A stretch of DNA of 64,000 bases, from the NCBI GenBank assembly GCA_018815245.1, contig JAHIXK010000008.1, positions 62,001-126,000 on the forward strand, written 5' to 3'. Both the position numbers and the translations under genes were made by a program. Source of the DNA: Gammaproteobacteria bacterium (GTDB lineage Bacteria > Pseudomonadota > Gammaproteobacteria > Burkholderiales > Burkholderiaceae_B). The notes under the pieces were generated by a model. That model did no database searches. It was not told the origin of the DNA and saw only the letters and a program-made list of their open reading frames with translations. Below, piece after piece: positions 26,023-35,974 of this stretch (positions are counted from its first letter, which is position 1; each line of letters starts with the position of its first letter).

Positions 26023-27978
26023 TCAGGCCTGCTGTTCGATCTTGAATTTTCCCATGACGGTGTCCATCTGGTTTGACAGGCTTTGCAGTGCTGCAATTAC
26101 CTGATTTACCTCTTGGGCAACGCCTTGGGTTTCTTCGGTCATCCGGGCTATTTTTTCCACTTGCTGGGCAATCAGGGTGGAAGCGGAGCTTTGTTCTTTC
26201 AGGGCTTCAGTGATTTCATTGACTGCCCGCTCTGCATCACCTGTCTGGCTGTTGATTGCCTCCATTTGCTGGTCTGCACCAAGCGAAGATTGTTGCCCGG
26301 AATTGATCATTCCCGTCCATCCATTGACCTGTGCAACTGCAGATCTCGTTTCCTCTTGAATGTTTGCAATCAGTGCAGAAATGCTTTTTGTGGATTCTGC
26401 GGTTTTTTCGGCCAGTTTGCGAACTTCGTCGGCCACCACGGCAAACCCTCGGCCTTGTTCACCAGCACGAGCAGCTTCAATTGCTGCATTCAAGGCCAGC
26501 AAGTTGGTTTGATCGGCAATTGAATGGATCACCTGAATGATGCTGGAAATGTTGTCCGACTGTAGCCCCAGGTTATTAATGCTTTGCGCCAGGTTGCCGG
26601 ATGCGGTCCCAATTTCGTCCATGGCCAGGCGCGCCTGCTTTACACTTTCCCGGCCTTGAATGGACGATTGGCCAGCCTGACTCGACAAGCCCAGGGCTTG
26701 GTTGGCATGGGTGTGTACTTGGCTGATCGATACGGTCAGCTCTTCCACCGATGCAGCCACGGCCGAGGCTGAGTCAGTTTGTTCCTGAGCGCTGGTTTTC
26801 ACTTGTGATGCTGCGGTGACCAATGAATGTATGGTTTCGGCCATGCGGCTTGACGCGTCTTTTACTTCGCCGACCAAACCTGTTTGTTTCTGACGAATGT
26901 GTTCAAGTGCAGCGCGTATTTTGCTGATTTCGTTGTTGCCTTTGCTGTGAACGGGTTTGGACAAATCGCCCAGGCCGATTATTTTTGCATGGGCCAGAAT
27001 TTGCGCAATTTCTACATTGGTGTCGCGAAACACCACAAAGCCCAAAGCAAACGCCACCAGCAACACAGCCAGTGAGCCCACGCCTGCCTTAACCAAGTCG
27101 GCATTCATGCTGGAAATGCGTGTAACAAGTTCGGTTTGAAGCGCCTTGTTTAATTCATTGCTTAGCTGAAAGCTGCTGCTGGTGGTTTCACTGAGCAAAC
27201 GCACTGTGTCGGCTGAACCATCCAGTTTTTCGGTGGTGTGGTCTTTGGCAGATTCGGTCTGTACCCACGCCTGGATTGATTTCAGACGACTGTCGATGAT
27301 GTCAACGTGTTTGCGTACATCGGCAGACATATTTCCCCCGGCCGCTGCCGATTTCTCCGTGGCCTCCCGAATTTCCTCCAGCGCTCTGTTCAAAGTGCCA
27401 ATTCGTGAGCGGGCAAAACTCAAAGTGCCTGCAACATCGCTGTCTTGAATGCGCAACTTTCCTTCAAGGTCTGCAAGGTATTCCATGACACCAGGCAGCT
27501 GAAAGGCCATTGGGCTCATCATGTAGTAAGTGGGCAGGTAGGGGTCCAGGGTCAGTTCACTTTCATCGGCAAGCTGGCGAACCAAAGTTACCATTTGATT
27601 GCCCAGCGCTTCGGACTGGGCTGGCGTTGCTTGTTTCGACAATGCCGCGGGAAGCAGTTCGACGATTTTGTCGATGTTGGTTTTGGTGTTGGACCAGCTT
27701 TCTGGCAGGTCTGCCTTCAGTTTTTTCAGGGTTTCACTGGCTTGACCAATCGATTCAGATTGTTTTTGAGCACGGTCAACAAGAATGCGCTGAAAAGCGG
27801 GATTGATTTTTTCCAGGGCAATGGCGCCTCGCAATTCGTTTTCTGAAGAGCCTATCAGCGTGTTGATTTGGGCATACATCTGTTGGAACAGAAAACCAAA
27901 TGCGACCAGCAATGGCAGTGCAATTAATGCGCACTTTTTGGGTAACGTGAGTGAATCAAGAATGGATTTGAACGGCAT
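26023..27978 (-). CDS. Methyl-accepting chemotaxis protein
   Basis: 651 residues from ATG 27978; the frame is open upstream but the extra residues are not membrane-like. TM1 lies near the N-terminus ([17 protein letters not shown]), followed by a long mostly helical periplasmic sensor of unknown ligand (about 290 residues), TM2 ([15 protein letters not shown]), HAMP and the cytoplasmic signalling domain with the conserved hairpin tip ([20 protein letters not shown]). No C-terminal CheR-binding pentapeptide is seen. It would signal through CheA/CheW, which are not in the window. Confidence 0.93.
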   Translation of the reverse strand: MPFKSILDSLTLPKKCALIALPLLVAFGFLFQQMYAQINTLIGSSENELRGAIALEKINPAFQRILVDRAQKQSESIGQASETLKKLKADLPESWSNTKTNIDKIVELLPAALSKQATPAQSEALGNQMVTLVRQLADESELTLDPYLPTYYMMSPMAFQLPGVMEYLADLEGKLRIQDSDVAGTLSFARSRIGTLNRALEEIREATEKSAAAGGNMSADVRKHVDIIDSRLKSIQAWVQTESAKDHTTEKLDGSADTVRLLSETTSSSFQLSNELNKALQTELVTRISSMNADLVKAGVGSLAVLLVAFALGFVVFRDTNVEIAQILAHAKIIGLGDLSKPVHSKGNNEISKIRAALEHIRQKQTGLVGEVKDASSRMAETIHSLVTAASQVKTSAQEQTDSASAVAASVEELTVSISQVHTHANQALGLSSQAGQSSIQGRESVKQARLAMDEIGTASGNLAQSINNLGLQSDNISSIIQVIHSIADQTNLLALNAAIEAARAGEQGRGFAVVADEVRKLAEKTAESTKSISALIANIQEETRSAVAQVNGWTGMINSGQQSSLGADQQMEAINSQTGDAERAVNEITEALKEQSSASTLIAQQVEKIARMTEETQGVAQEVNQVIAALQSLSNQMDTVMGKFKIEQQA

Positions 27979-28081
27979 ACATTTCCCCTGCGCAAGCGGA
28001 TTTTGATAGACAAATCCAAGTGTGCCGTGCGTGGTGCGGTTTGACATCCCTGTTCAATGGGAACCCGAAATGGTTAGTAAA

Positions 28082-28804
28082 TCAGAAAACCAATGCGGAG
28101 AACCCTTGCCAGCTCAGCCGCAGTGCAAGTGCGGTCAGCAGCCAGTCGAGCAGCGTTTTGAACTGGTGCTCGGGTACACGGGTCAGCAGTTTCGCGCCAA
28201 ACAGGTTGCCCCCCAGTGTGGCAATGCCGATGCCCAGCAGCAGGGGCCAGTAGGCAATCAAGCTGACATCGAGGCTGGCAAAGGCAATGACCTTGATGCC
28301 GTGTTGAATGGTCATGGCCATGCCGTGTGTGCCCACCACCATGTGGCGTTCCCATTTGTTCTTTGGCATGACCGACATGACCAAAGGGCCTGTGGCACCC
28401 AACACCAGGCTTAAGCCAGTGGTAACGCCACCCGATGCGGCCGGGTGCCATTGGCTTAGGTTCAGCCATGCGGCTTTCCAGGTGGCCAGCAGGATGAAAA
28501 GGCCCAGCAAAAGCTGTCCCACCGGAACAGGAATGTACCGTGCCAGCGGTGTGATCAAGGCACCACCGGCAAGCGCACCAAGCAGAAATGGTCTGATGTA
28601 AGCCCAGTTAATGTGCTTGCGTTGCACCAGTACCCGGTTGGTGTTGGACATCAGCTGTGCTGCACCATGCAGTGGAATTAACAGCGCCGGGGGCACGAAT
28701 TGCGCCATCAAGGCCAGCAATACAACGCCTCCGCCCACACCCATGGCGGCAGTAATGCTGGATGTGACGAAGGCCGCCAGGCTGATCAATATCACCAATG
28801 TCAT
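28082..28804 (-). CDS. Sulfite exporter TauE/SafE (TSUP) family permease
   Basis: 240 residues with about seven to eight hydrophobic helices and the family's internally repeated pattern (SSITAAMGVGGGVVLLALMA; GIATLGGNLFGAKLLTRVPE). TSUP proteins move sulfite, sulfonates or other organic anions across the inner membrane; the substrate here is unknown. It lies nine bases downstream of the cupredoxin-like gene and is likely co-transcribed with it. Confidence 0.88.
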   Translation of the reverse strand: MTLVILISLAAFVTSSITAAMGVGGGVVLLALMAQFVPPALLIPLHGAAQLMSNTNRVLVQRKHINWAYIRPFLLGALAGGALITPLARYIPVPVGQLLLGLFILLATWKAAWLNLSQWHPAASGGVTTGLSLVLGATGPLVMSVMPKNKWERHMVVGTHGMAMTIQHGIKVIAFASLDVSLIAYWPLLLGIGIATLGGNLFGAKLLTRVPEHQFKTLLDWLLTALALRLSWQGFSALVF

Positions 28805-28813
28805 GGTGTAGCT

Positions 28814-29203
28814 TTAATTTGCAAGAACTTCGATCGCTCCGATGGTGGTGCCGGCCAGATCCAGTTCAATGGTGTGAGTGCCCGCGGTGTTGGCCTTGAG
28901 GGTAATGAGGGTTGTTTCATTGCCGGGCAGGGGGATGCGTGCGTCCAGCCCTTGCACAATCAGTGAGTCCGTTTCATTGGAGTAAACCAGAAACTGAATG
29001 CGCTGGCCTTTGGGGACTTGGATGTGAAACGAGCCCGTGGTCAACTTACCGTCAACAATAGACAAGGATTGCAAGGCCTGTGCTGCATCACCTTGCCCTG
29101 TGTCTGGCACAGAAGGTGTACTTTGTGTGGTTTGAATGTAAAGGTAAGCCCCAGCCAGCGTGGCACTGGCAAGGCCCAGGTAAACAAGGGCACGTTTGTT
29201 CAT
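28814..29203 (-). CDS. Membrane-anchored cupredoxin-like protein
   Basis: 129 residues: one N-terminal membrane anchor (RALVYLGLASATLAGAYLYI), a short linker, and a beta-rich domain of cupredoxin type (FHIQVPKGQRIQFLVYSNET; HTIELDLAGTTIGAIEVLAN). The classical copper ligands (His, Cys, His, Met at the end) are not all visible, since no cysteine or C-terminal Met is present. It may be a copper-free relative or bind metal differently. Paired with the TSUP gene. Confidence 0.6.
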   Translation of the reverse strand: MNKRALVYLGLASATLAGAYLYIQTTQSTPSVPDTGQGDAAQALQSLSIVDGKLTTGSFHIQVPKGQRIQFLVYSNETDSLIVQGLDARIPLPGNETTLITLKANTAGTHTIELDLAGTTIGAIEVLAN

Positions 29204-29330
29204 GGGTAAGTGGGTGCTCGCTTTAATTTGGTTGTTTCCAATCGGTGAATATACACCTCATTTTGAGGGGTAAAGTACTTCAGAATGCCTCCAGCTGTGC
29301 CGTTAACTCCCGTAGCTGGGTGAGGAAACC

Positions 29331-30371
29331 ATGGAAGCTGACAAAAGTGCCGAAGAACAACTGTTGCTGTTAGAGCAGGCGCGGGCTACAGCCCAGGCGC
29401 TTGCGGATCAATTGGCCACGCAGGTACATGATTTCCAGCTCGCCAACAGCAAGCTGGAAAAGACGGTGGATTCTCAGCAAAAGGAAATTTACCAAGTCCA
29501 ATTGATGCTTGACCAAGCCCACCGCGACATCAAGATGCAGTATCTCAGCGCGGTCAAATCCTTCTCCAATCTGATGGAATTGCGGTCCCCAATGTTGGTG
29601 GCCCATGGTTTGCGGGTTGCCGAGCTGGCCCGTTTAATGGCCAAGGAAATGCACTGTGGCGACGACGCCTTGCAAGACATTTATGTGGCAGGGTTGCTGC
29701 ATGACATTGGCAAGCTGGGGCTGAAAGACGATACCTTGTTCAAACCCCTTGTTTCGCTGGACGGCGAATGCCGGGTTGCCCTGATGAAGCATCCGATGAA
29801 GGGGCAGTGGGCGTTTCAGGGCTTGTCAGAAATGACGCGGGTTGCAGCGATTATACGGCACCACCATGAACGCTATGACGGGCAAGGTTTCCCGGATGGG
29901 TTGGCCGATGAAAGCATTCCTTTGGGGGCCAGAATTCTCGCGGTGTCAGAAGATTACGACGAGTTGCAGATGGGCTGGCTTGCTGCCAAGGAGTTTGATG
30001 ATCAGCAAGCACAGGCTTTTCTGGTGGGCGCTTCAGGAAAGCGCTATGACCCGGCTGTGATCGCTGTGCTGCCTGCAGCGCTTGAAAAGCTGAGGGTTGC
30101 TGAAAAAGCGCATGAAAAAATTATGCATGGCGAGGATTTGTACGAAGGCTTGGTTTTATCCCGCGATTTTGTGGGCCCAGACGGGTTCATGTGGCTGTCA
30201 AAAGACCATGTGGTGTCCCGGCACTTCATTGACCGGGTTCGGGAAGGTGAGTTGCAACACAGTGTGTCGTTGAAAATTTACACTGTTAAAACTGCGAATT
30301 CCCGAAATACCGCGGCTACTTCAAAAAGCGCATCCCAGCCTGCGAAGCAGACTGGTCATGTTGCGCTCTAG
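29331..30371 (+). CDS. HD-GYP domain phosphodiesterase (probable c-di-GMP hydrolase)
   Basis: 346 residues. An N-terminal coiled coil (about 1-75) is followed by an HD domain (AHGLRVAELARLMAK; LLHDIGKLGL) and the HHHERYDGQGFPDGL motif characteristic of HD-GYP proteins, here with G-x-GFP in place of the usual G-x-GYP. There is no receiver or membrane domain, so the coiled coil probably mediates partner binding. The C-terminal 60 residues (from about 285) are low in recognisable structure. Convergent with the quinone oxidoreductase gene. Confidence 0.85.
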   Translation: MEADKSAEEQLLLLEQARATAQALADQLATQVHDFQLANSKLEKTVDSQQKEIYQVQLMLDQAHRDIKMQYLSAVKSFSNLMELRSPMLVAHGLRVAELARLMAKEMHCGDDALQDIYVAGLLHDIGKLGLKDDTLFKPLVSLDGECRVALMKHPMKGQWAFQGLSEMTRVAAIIRHHHERYDGQGFPDGLADESIPLGARILAVSEDYDELQMGWLAAKEFDDQQAQAFLVGASGKRYDPAVIAVLPAALEKLRVAEKAHEKIMHGEDLYEGLVLSRDFVGPDGFMWLSKDHVVSRHFIDRVREGELQHSVSLKIYTVKTANSRNTAATSKSASQPAKQTGHVAL

Positions 30372-30381
30372 GTTGGCTTTG

Positions 30382-31368
30382 TCAAGGAATCAGTACCGTG
30401 CTGCCGGTGGTGCGGCGGTTTTCCAGTTCGGTGTGTGCTTTCACCACATCGGCCAGCGCAAAGCGCTGGTTGATCTGTATTTTGACTGCACCGCTGGCCA
30501 CTACGCCAAACATTTCTGCAGCGCTTTCCAGCATCTCAGATTTGTCCACCGTGAAGGAAGCCACGGTGGGGCGTGTAAGCACCAGCGAGCCGCGTTCTAC
30601 CAGCCATTGAAGGGGAACAGGGTCAACTTTGCCACTGGCATTGCCAAAGCTGACCATCATGCCGCGCGGTTTCAAACAGTCCAGTGATTCCACGAAGGTG
30701 GCTTTGCCCACGCTGTCGTAAACGACAGGCACGCCCTTGCCGTCGGTCAGTTCTTTCACGCGTTTAACCACATTTTCTTCGCTGGTCACAATTACTTCCG
30801 CACAGCCATTGGCCCTGGCCAGTTCCGCTTTTTCGTGTGTTGATACGGTGCCGATAACACGCACACCCAGCGACTTGGCCCACTGCGTGGCAATGGTGCC
30901 TACACCACCGGCGGCCGCGTGGAACAGAATGGTTTCGCCGGCCTGAACCTTGTAGACGCGGCGTAGCAGGTACTGGGCTGTGAAGCCTTTCAACATCATT
31001 GCTGCTGCGGTGTCGAAATCAATGGCGTCCGGAATTTTCACCAAAGGGTGCGCGGGCATGTTGCGCACAGTGCAATACGAGCCTACAGGCCCTGAGCCAT
31101 AAGCCACGCGATCACCCACTTTCAGGTCGGTAACGCCTTCGCCAACCGCGCGCACAATGCCTGCGCCTTCGGTGCCTGGGCAGCAGGGCAGGGGTTGTGG
31201 GTAAACACCGGTGCGCCAATACACTTCGATGAAATTCAGTCCAATCGCTTTGTGTTCAATTTGTACTTCGCCCGCTTTGGGAGGGTTCACCTCGATGTCT
31301 TCCATTTTCAGTACATCGGGTGCGCCTGGATTGTAAAAGCGAACAATTTTTCCTGTGCTTGTGCTCAT
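30382..31368 (-). CDS. Quinone oxidoreductase (zeta-crystallin family)
   Basis: 328 residues from ATG 31368. Zinc-free medium-chain dehydrogenase/reductase: GroES-like N-domain (HKAIGLNFIEVYWRTGVYP) and an NADPH-binding Rossmann domain (LFHAAAGGVGTIATQWAKSL). Closest in layout to Qor (E. coli) types that reduce quinones with NADPH. The zinc-ligand cysteines of alcohol dehydrogenases are absent. A terminator for the upstream 3-hydroxyisobutyrate-type gene sits in front of it, so this gene may have its own promoter. Confidence 0.9.
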   Translation of the reverse strand: MSTSTGKIVRFYNPGAPDVLKMEDIEVNPPKAGEVQIEHKAIGLNFIEVYWRTGVYPQPLPCCPGTEGAGIVRAVGEGVTDLKVGDRVAYGSGPVGSYCTVRNMPAHPLVKIPDAIDFDTAAAMMLKGFTAQYLLRRVYKVQAGETILFHAAAGGVGTIATQWAKSLGVRVIGTVSTHEKAELARANGCAEVIVTSEENVVKRVKELTDGKGVPVVYDSVGKATFVESLDCLKPRGMMVSFGNASGKVDPVPLQWLVERGSLVLTRPTVASFTVDKSEMLESAAEMFGVVASGAVKIQINQRFALADVVKAHTELENRRTTGSTVLIP

Positions 31369-31409
31369 GTTGTTACTCCTTTTTTTGCTTGTTTGTTTGC
31401 GCCCGCCAG

Positions 31410-31435
31410 AAAAAAAGACGGCGCCCAAGAGCGCC
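31410..31435 (-). terminator. Rho-independent terminator on the minus strand
   Basis: Read on the minus strand: GGCGC - TCTTGG - GCGCC, three bases, then a run of seven T. It ends transcripts from the dehydrogenase gene at 31477-32340. Confidence 0.75.
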
Positions 31436-31476
31436 AAACCCACGCCCCAAGTCGCGGGTGATCGTTACAGCAGCCG

Positions 31477-32340
31477 TTACAAACGTTTGATCAGGCTGGA
31501 GGTGTCCCAGCGGTTGCCACCCATGCCTTGTACTTCCGCATAGAATTGGTCAACCAGCGCGGTCACCGGTAGCTGGGAACCATTGCGGCGGGCTTCTTCA
31601 AGCACCAGGCTCAGGTCTTTGCGCATCCAGTCTACTGCAAATCCAAAATCGAATTTCCCCTCCACCATGGTTTTTCCACGGTTGTCCATTTGCCAGCTTT
31701 GGGCCGCTCCCTTACCAATCACGTCGAGGGCCTTGTTCACGTCCAGCCCCGCATTCATGCCGAACTTCAGTGCCTCTGCCAACCCTTGCAGCAAGCCAGC
31801 GATACAAACCTGATTCACCATTTTGGTCAATTGCCCCGCACCAGCGTCGCCCATCAGGGTCACAGCCTTGGCGAATGCTGCAATTACGTCTTTGGATTGC
31901 TCGAAGTCAGCATGTGTTCCCCCACACATCACGGTCAGTTGGCCATTTTCCGCGCCAGCCTGCCCACCTGATACCGGGGCGTCGATGAAACCGAAGCCCG
32001 CATCCTTGGCATGTTCAAACAATTCACGCGCAATTTTTGCGCTGGCGGTGGTGTGGTCAATGAATACCGCACCGGGCTTCATGCCATGGAACGCACCATG
32101 GATACCAGTGCAAATTTGTCGCAGATCATCGTCATTGCCCACGCAGGCGAAGACGAAATCCTGGTTGGCTGCCGCTTTTTCAGGCGTGGTGGCGATTTTG
32201 CCGCCGTGCTGTGCAACCCATTTTTCTGCCTTTGCCGAGCTGCGGTTGTACACGGTCACTTCGTGACCTGCCTTTGCCAAATGCCCTGCCATTGGATAAC
32301 CCATAACGCCCAAACCCAGAAACGCAACTTTGAAACCCAT
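31477..32340 (-). CDS. NAD(P)-dependent beta-hydroxyacid dehydrogenase (3-hydroxyisobutyrate/tartronate-semialdehyde type)
   Basis: 287 residues from ATG 32340 (AGGTGGGTAT upstream). N-terminal Rossmann motif (VAFLGLGVMGYPMAGHLAKA), the substrate-binding signature (FIDAPVSGGQAGAENGQLTV) and the catalytic Lys region (GAGQLTKMVNQVCIAG) are all present. The family includes 3-hydroxyisobutyrate, tartronate semialdehyde and glyoxylate/succinic-semialdehyde reductases; context does not choose between them. Divergent from the YaiI-like gene. Confidence 0.88.
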   Translation of the reverse strand: MGFKVAFLGLGVMGYPMAGHLAKAGHEVTVYNRSSAKAEKWVAQHGGKIATTPEKAAANQDFVFACVGNDDDLRQICTGIHGAFHGMKPGAVFIDHTTASAKIARELFEHAKDAGFGFIDAPVSGGQAGAENGQLTVMCGGTHADFEQSKDVIAAFAKAVTLMGDAGAGQLTKMVNQVCIAGLLQGLAEALKFGMNAGLDVNKALDVIGKGAAQSWQMDNRGKTMVEGKFDFGFAVDWMRKDLSLVLEEARRNGSQLPVTALVDQFYAEVQGMGGNRWDTSSLIKRL

Positions 32341-32544
32341 ATACCCACCTGAAGAAAGTTTTAATTCTTGAGGAAACTGTATCGGATTCGTTTTGTTAAT
32401 GCGCTTCGGATCATCCCTAGGTTTTGGGTCCATCGGCGTCAATTTTGGCCGTGGAGCTTCGAACCAAGGCTACTTTGGCGATTATGCGAAGGTACTAGTA
32501 TCATTCGTGTTTACGTTGATCTAGTAAGCAGGGGAAACAAAGGA

Positions 32545-33000
32545 ATGAAAATCTGGGTTGACGCCGACGCTTGCCCTGTCGCTGTGAAGGAAATCATTTT
32601 CCGTGCGGCTGACCGCACCGGGATAGAAACCACGCTGGTGGCGAACCAGTACATTCGCACGCCGCCTTCCAGGTTCATCAAAATGTTGCAAGTGCCGCGG
32701 GGGTTCGACGAAGCCGACGATGAAATTGTGCGCCGCGTGGAAGCCGGGCACTTGGTGATTACCAGCGACATTCCGCTGGCGGCCCAATTGGTGGACAAGG
32801 GTGCGCAGGTGTTAAGCCCGCGTGGTGAATTGTTCAGCATGGAAAATATCAAGGCTTTGCACACAATGCGCGATTTCATGGACACCATGCGTGCAAGCGG
32901 GATAGACACGGGTGGTCCGCCCGCCTACAGCCAGGCAGACCGCAAAACCTTTGCCAGTCAGTTTGACCGGATTATTGCGAAATTTCCGAAGCCTGCTTAG
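32545..33000 (+). CDS. YaiI/YqxD (DUF188, UPF0178) family protein
   Basis: 151 residues from ATG 32545. The long in-frame upstream extension to 32368 is rejected because it lacks family similarity and overlaps the divergent promoter region. Signature: [18 protein letters not shown] at the N-terminus and [19 protein letters not shown] in the middle, a PIN-like fold with acidic residues. Its activity is unknown. Its stop overlaps the convergent EthD gene by four bases. Confidence 0.9.
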   Translation: MKIWVDADACPVAVKEIIFRAADRTGIETTLVANQYIRTPPSRFIKMLQVPRGFDEADDEIVRRVEAGHLVITSDIPLAAQLVDKGAQVLSPRGELFSMENIKALHTMRDFMDTMRASGIDTGGPPAYSQADRKTFASQFDRIIAKFPKPA

Positions 33001-33317
33001 GGTTTCCCAACCACCACATCGCTGATTTGCAGAACAGGTTGCAGATCCGTGTAGTTTGGAATGTCGGCCATGATGGTGCTGGCGTGTGGGCCAAAAGCGC
33101 TTTGAAAACTTTCGACTGAATCGCAGAACAGGTGGCACATGGCCAGGTAGGTGGGGCCTTCGCCGGGCGCGCCCCCTGCCAGCCCCTTGTCCACGGTGTA
33201 ATAAAGAAGGGCCGAGCCCATTTTGCTTTTCACAAGTGGCATGTGGCTGTCTCGGTAATACTCGTGGTTGAATTTCGCGCCCGCTTTGTTTGGGTACATC
33301 ACACTGACTTTAATCAT
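32997..33317 (-). CDS. EthD family protein
   Basis: 106 residues of the dimeric alpha-beta barrel type ([30 protein letters not shown]). EthD was named from an ether-degradation locus, but most members have no proven reaction. It begins 24 bases after the aldehyde dehydrogenase of the ectoine operon with GAGGAGAC upstream, so it may be that operon's last gene. That link is by position only. Confidence 0.85.
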   Translation of the reverse strand: MIKVSVMYPNKAGAKFNHEYYRDSHMPLVKSKMGSALLYYTVDKGLAGGAPGEGPTYLAMCHLFCDSVESFQSAFGPHASTIMADIPNYTDLQPVLQISDVVVGKP

Positions 33318-33341
33318 TTTTATTTGTCTCCTCGATTGCCT

Positions 33342-34715
33342 TTATTTAATCCAGACCTGCTTGGCGTTGACAAATTCGCGTATGCCGTGTGGCCCAAGCT
33401 CCCGGCCGTAACCTGATTGCTTGATGCCACCACTGGGCAATCGGGGGTCGGTTTTTACAATGCCGTTTACTGCAACTTGCCCGGCCTGCAGTTCATTGAC
33501 TGCGCGCATGGCTTTGCTGGTGCTGGCAGTCCATATACTAGATCCCAAACCGTAGTTTGTGTTGTTGGCCACGGCCAGTGCTTCATCAATATTTTCTATC
33601 GACATCACGGCCATCACGGGCCCGAAGGTTTCTTCTTCAAATGCGCACATGCCCGGTTTTACATCGGCGAGCAATGTGGGCGGGTAGTGAAAGCCTGGCG
33701 CAGACGGTAATTCGCCGCCCAGCAGGCAGCTGGCACCTTCGGCAATCGTTTGTTGTACTTGTCGGTGAAGGTTCTCGCGCAAGTCTTTTCGCGCAATTGG
33801 GCCGATGTCGGTGGTGGCGTCTAGCGGGCTGCCCATCTTCAGTTTGCTCAAGCGCACTCTCAGCAATGTGGTGAATTCTTCATACACCTTGGCTTCAATC
33901 AGTATGCGTTTTGCGGCAATGCAGCTTTGGCCCGCGTTGATGGTGCGTGACAGCACCACAATGTCGGCCGCGCGTTCAAGGTCGGCGTCGGCCAGCACAA
34001 TGCAGGGGTCTGAACCGCCCAGTTCCAGCACGGCGGGTTTCAGTTCAGAAGCGGCAATTGCTGCCACTTTGCGGCCGGCCGCGCTGGAACCCGTAAAGCT
34101 GACAGCCATGATTCGTGGGTCGCGAATGGCCTGCTCTACATGTTCTGTGCGCGCGGGCAGGTTCACAACAATACCGGCTGGCGCACTGGCTTCTTTGAAA
34201 ATATCGGCGAGTGCCTGGGCGGTGGCTGGCACATTGGGGTCGTGTTTCATTACGCAGGTGTTGCCTGCCATCAGGGCTGGGGCAAGGTAGCGAAAAGCAA
34301 GCCAGGCGGGCGCATTCCAGGGCAGTATGCCCAGCAGTGTGCCCAGTGGCTGGTATTTCACATAGCTTTCAGATGCATCGGATGCCAGCCATTCGTCAGC
34401 CAAATGTCTGTTGGCATGTTCGGCATAGTATTCACAGCAGGTGGCAGCTTTCTCAACTTCGGGGCCACCTTCTTTCACGGGCTTGCCCATTTCAAGGGCC
34501 ATTAACTCGGCGAGCCAGCTTTTTTGTTTGCGCAATTGCGCAGCCACGGCATGCATTACCTTGCCGCGTTCGGCATGCGACTTTGCCGCCCAGGCAGGAA
34601 AAGCTGCGGCGGCCAGCCCGATTTGTGCGGTAATTTGTTCGCCCTGCAAGGCGGCGTGTTCGGCAATTTTTTCACCCGTGAACGGGTTGATTGAAACCAG
34701 CATGGCAGTGGTCAT
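33342..34715 (-). CDS. doeC: Aldehyde dehydrogenase, probable aspartate-semialdehyde dehydrogenase of ectoine catabolism
   Basis: 457 residues from ATG 34715, which overlaps the doeA stop (ATGA); the frame is open further upstream but overlaps doeA. NAD(P)-dependent ALDH: glutamate motif LELGGSDPC, catalytic cysteine in NAGQSCIAAKR, cofactor segment VSFTGSSAAGRKVA. By sequence alone it could be a succinate-semialdehyde dehydrogenase. The neighbours (diaminobutyrate aminotransferase, ectoine-hydrolase-like and deacetylase-like genes) favour DoeC, which oxidises aspartate semialdehyde to aspartate. Confidence 0.82.
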   Translation of the reverse strand: MTTAMLVSINPFTGEKIAEHAALQGEQITAQIGLAAAAFPAWAAKSHAERGKVMHAVAAQLRKQKSWLAELMALEMGKPVKEGGPEVEKAATCCEYYAEHANRHLADEWLASDASESYVKYQPLGTLLGILPWNAPAWLAFRYLAPALMAGNTCVMKHDPNVPATAQALADIFKEASAPAGIVVNLPARTEHVEQAIRDPRIMAVSFTGSSAAGRKVAAIAASELKPAVLELGGSDPCIVLADADLERAADIVVLSRTINAGQSCIAAKRILIEAKVYEEFTTLLRVRLSKLKMGSPLDATTDIGPIARKDLRENLHRQVQQTIAEGASCLLGGELPSAPGFHYPPTLLADVKPGMCAFEEETFGPVMAVMSIENIDEALAVANNTNYGLGSSIWTASTSKAMRAVNELQAGQVAVNGIVKTDPRLPSGGIKQSGYGRELGPHGIREFVNAKQVWIK

Positions 34716-35974
34716 ACGGCTTGGTCCTCCTGCGGATTGTGTTCTGTTGGGGCGGTGGCTTTCTTCCTGGACGCTGGCGTGTTCACCGCGCTGAGTGTGT
34801 GCACTTTTTGCTCGGGCTTCACAGTGAAATCCTTGTCGAGGGAGAAGAATGATTCGCAACCGTTATTCGTGATGATGATGGTGTCTGAAATGCCACAGGT
34901 TTTGTCGCCATCCACACCCCACATCCATGGAATAATGTGAAAGGTCATACCTTCTTCGAGTATGGAAGACTCACCCTGCTTCAGACTCATGATGTAGCCT
35001 TCATCCCAGCTGGGCGGAAAGGCGATGCCAATCGAATAGCCTGAGCGGGTAATCAGCCGCGCACCCACATCGTTGTAGGTGATGATGTTGCGAATCAGGT
35101 TATCGGCATCTGAAACGGTCATGCCTGGTTGAAAATACTCGTGCACTGCGTCCAGCGCATGCTTCATGGTTTCCTGCGCTTTGTACATGGAATCACTTAG
35201 CTCGCTCAGCACCGCAGTGCGCATCATGGCGGTGTGGTAGCGGCGGTAGCACCCACCCACTTCCAGAAACACATGTTCTCCAGGTTGCACCACGCGGCCT
35301 TCCCAGGTGGCGTGGCCGATCATGCTGCGCGGCCCGCTGGTGACATAAGGCATTACGGCGGGCGGTTCGCCCCCGGCTTTGAACATGGCCGATGAAATGG
35401 CTGCACCAATGTCGTTTTCGCTGACTCCCGCAGCACAGGCTTCAAGGCCGGCTTTCATGCCCGCCTCGGTTGCGTATGCAGCTTTGCGCATCAGCTCAAT
35501 TTCTACTTGTGATTTGCGCAAGCGGCCTTGCTCCACAATGCCGAAACAGTCTAGCAATTTGCCTTTGCTTAGCCGCGTGTGAACGAAGTCTTGTTGATAG
35601 GCCGGAAAGAAGTAGCTGTTGCGTTCGTAGCCAATCCGTTTGTCATCCAGTCGAAATTCGCGCAGTGCGTCCAGCAACATTTGAATGGCGTCGCCAGTGT
35701 CGGGGTAGGGGCGCGATTGCTCAACCCAGGTGCGCGCAAACACGTTTGACTCTTCCAGTGCCCGCGTAATCATGAATGGTTCGTCTTCCAGCGGTACCAC
35801 CAGTGCCTGAAAAAATGAGTACCCGGTGGTTTGGTAGTCCGTCAGGTACATGATGTTTTCGGGGTCGGTAATGACCACCGCATCCAGCCTGCGTTGCGCA
35901 ATTCGAGTGCGCAATTCGGAAATGCGGCGTTCGTATTCCTCGAAAGGAAAAGTCATGTCGTCGCGTTTTTTCAT
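34712..35974 (-). CDS. doeA: Ectoine hydrolase (creatinase/M24 fold)
   Basis: 420 residues. N-terminal creatinase domain (RISELRTRIAQRRLDAVVIT; MYLTDYQTTGYSFFQALVVP) and a pita-bread M24 domain. The segment where metallopeptidases have D-x-G...D-x-T reads FLEVGGCYRRYHTAMMRT, so metal-ligand aspartates are replaced, as in the non-peptidase creatinase-like members. DoeA/EutD opens the ectoine ring to N-acetyl-diaminobutyrate. Start overlaps the doeD stop (ATGA) and its own stop overlaps doeC, making a tightly coupled set. The alternative reading is an unspecified M24 hydrolase. Confidence 0.83.
   Translation of the reverse strand: MKKRDDMTFPFEEYERRISELRTRIAQRRLDAVVITDPENIMYLTDYQTTGYSFFQALVVPLEDEPFMITRALEESNVFARTWVEQSRPYPDTGDAIQMLLDALREFRLDDKRIGYERNSYFFPAYQQDFVHTRLSKGKLLDCFGIVEQGRLRKSQVEIELMRKAAYATEAGMKAGLEACAAGVSENDIGAAISSAMFKAGGEPPAVMPYVTSGPRSMIGHATWEGRVVQPGEHVFLEVGGCYRRYHTAMMRTAVLSELSDSMYKAQETMKHALDAVHEYFQPGMTVSDADNLIRNIITYNDVGARLITRSGYSIGIAFPPSWDEGYIMSLKQGESSILEEGMTFHIIPWMWGVDGDKTCGISDTIIITNNGCESFFSLDKDFTVKPEQKVHTLSAVNTPASRKKATAPTEHNPQEDQAV

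Noticed and set aside
32368-32544. N-terminal extension of the YaiI-like protein
   Set aside because: The extra 59 residues show no family similarity and overlap the divergent promoter region; the family starts at [11 protein letters not shown].
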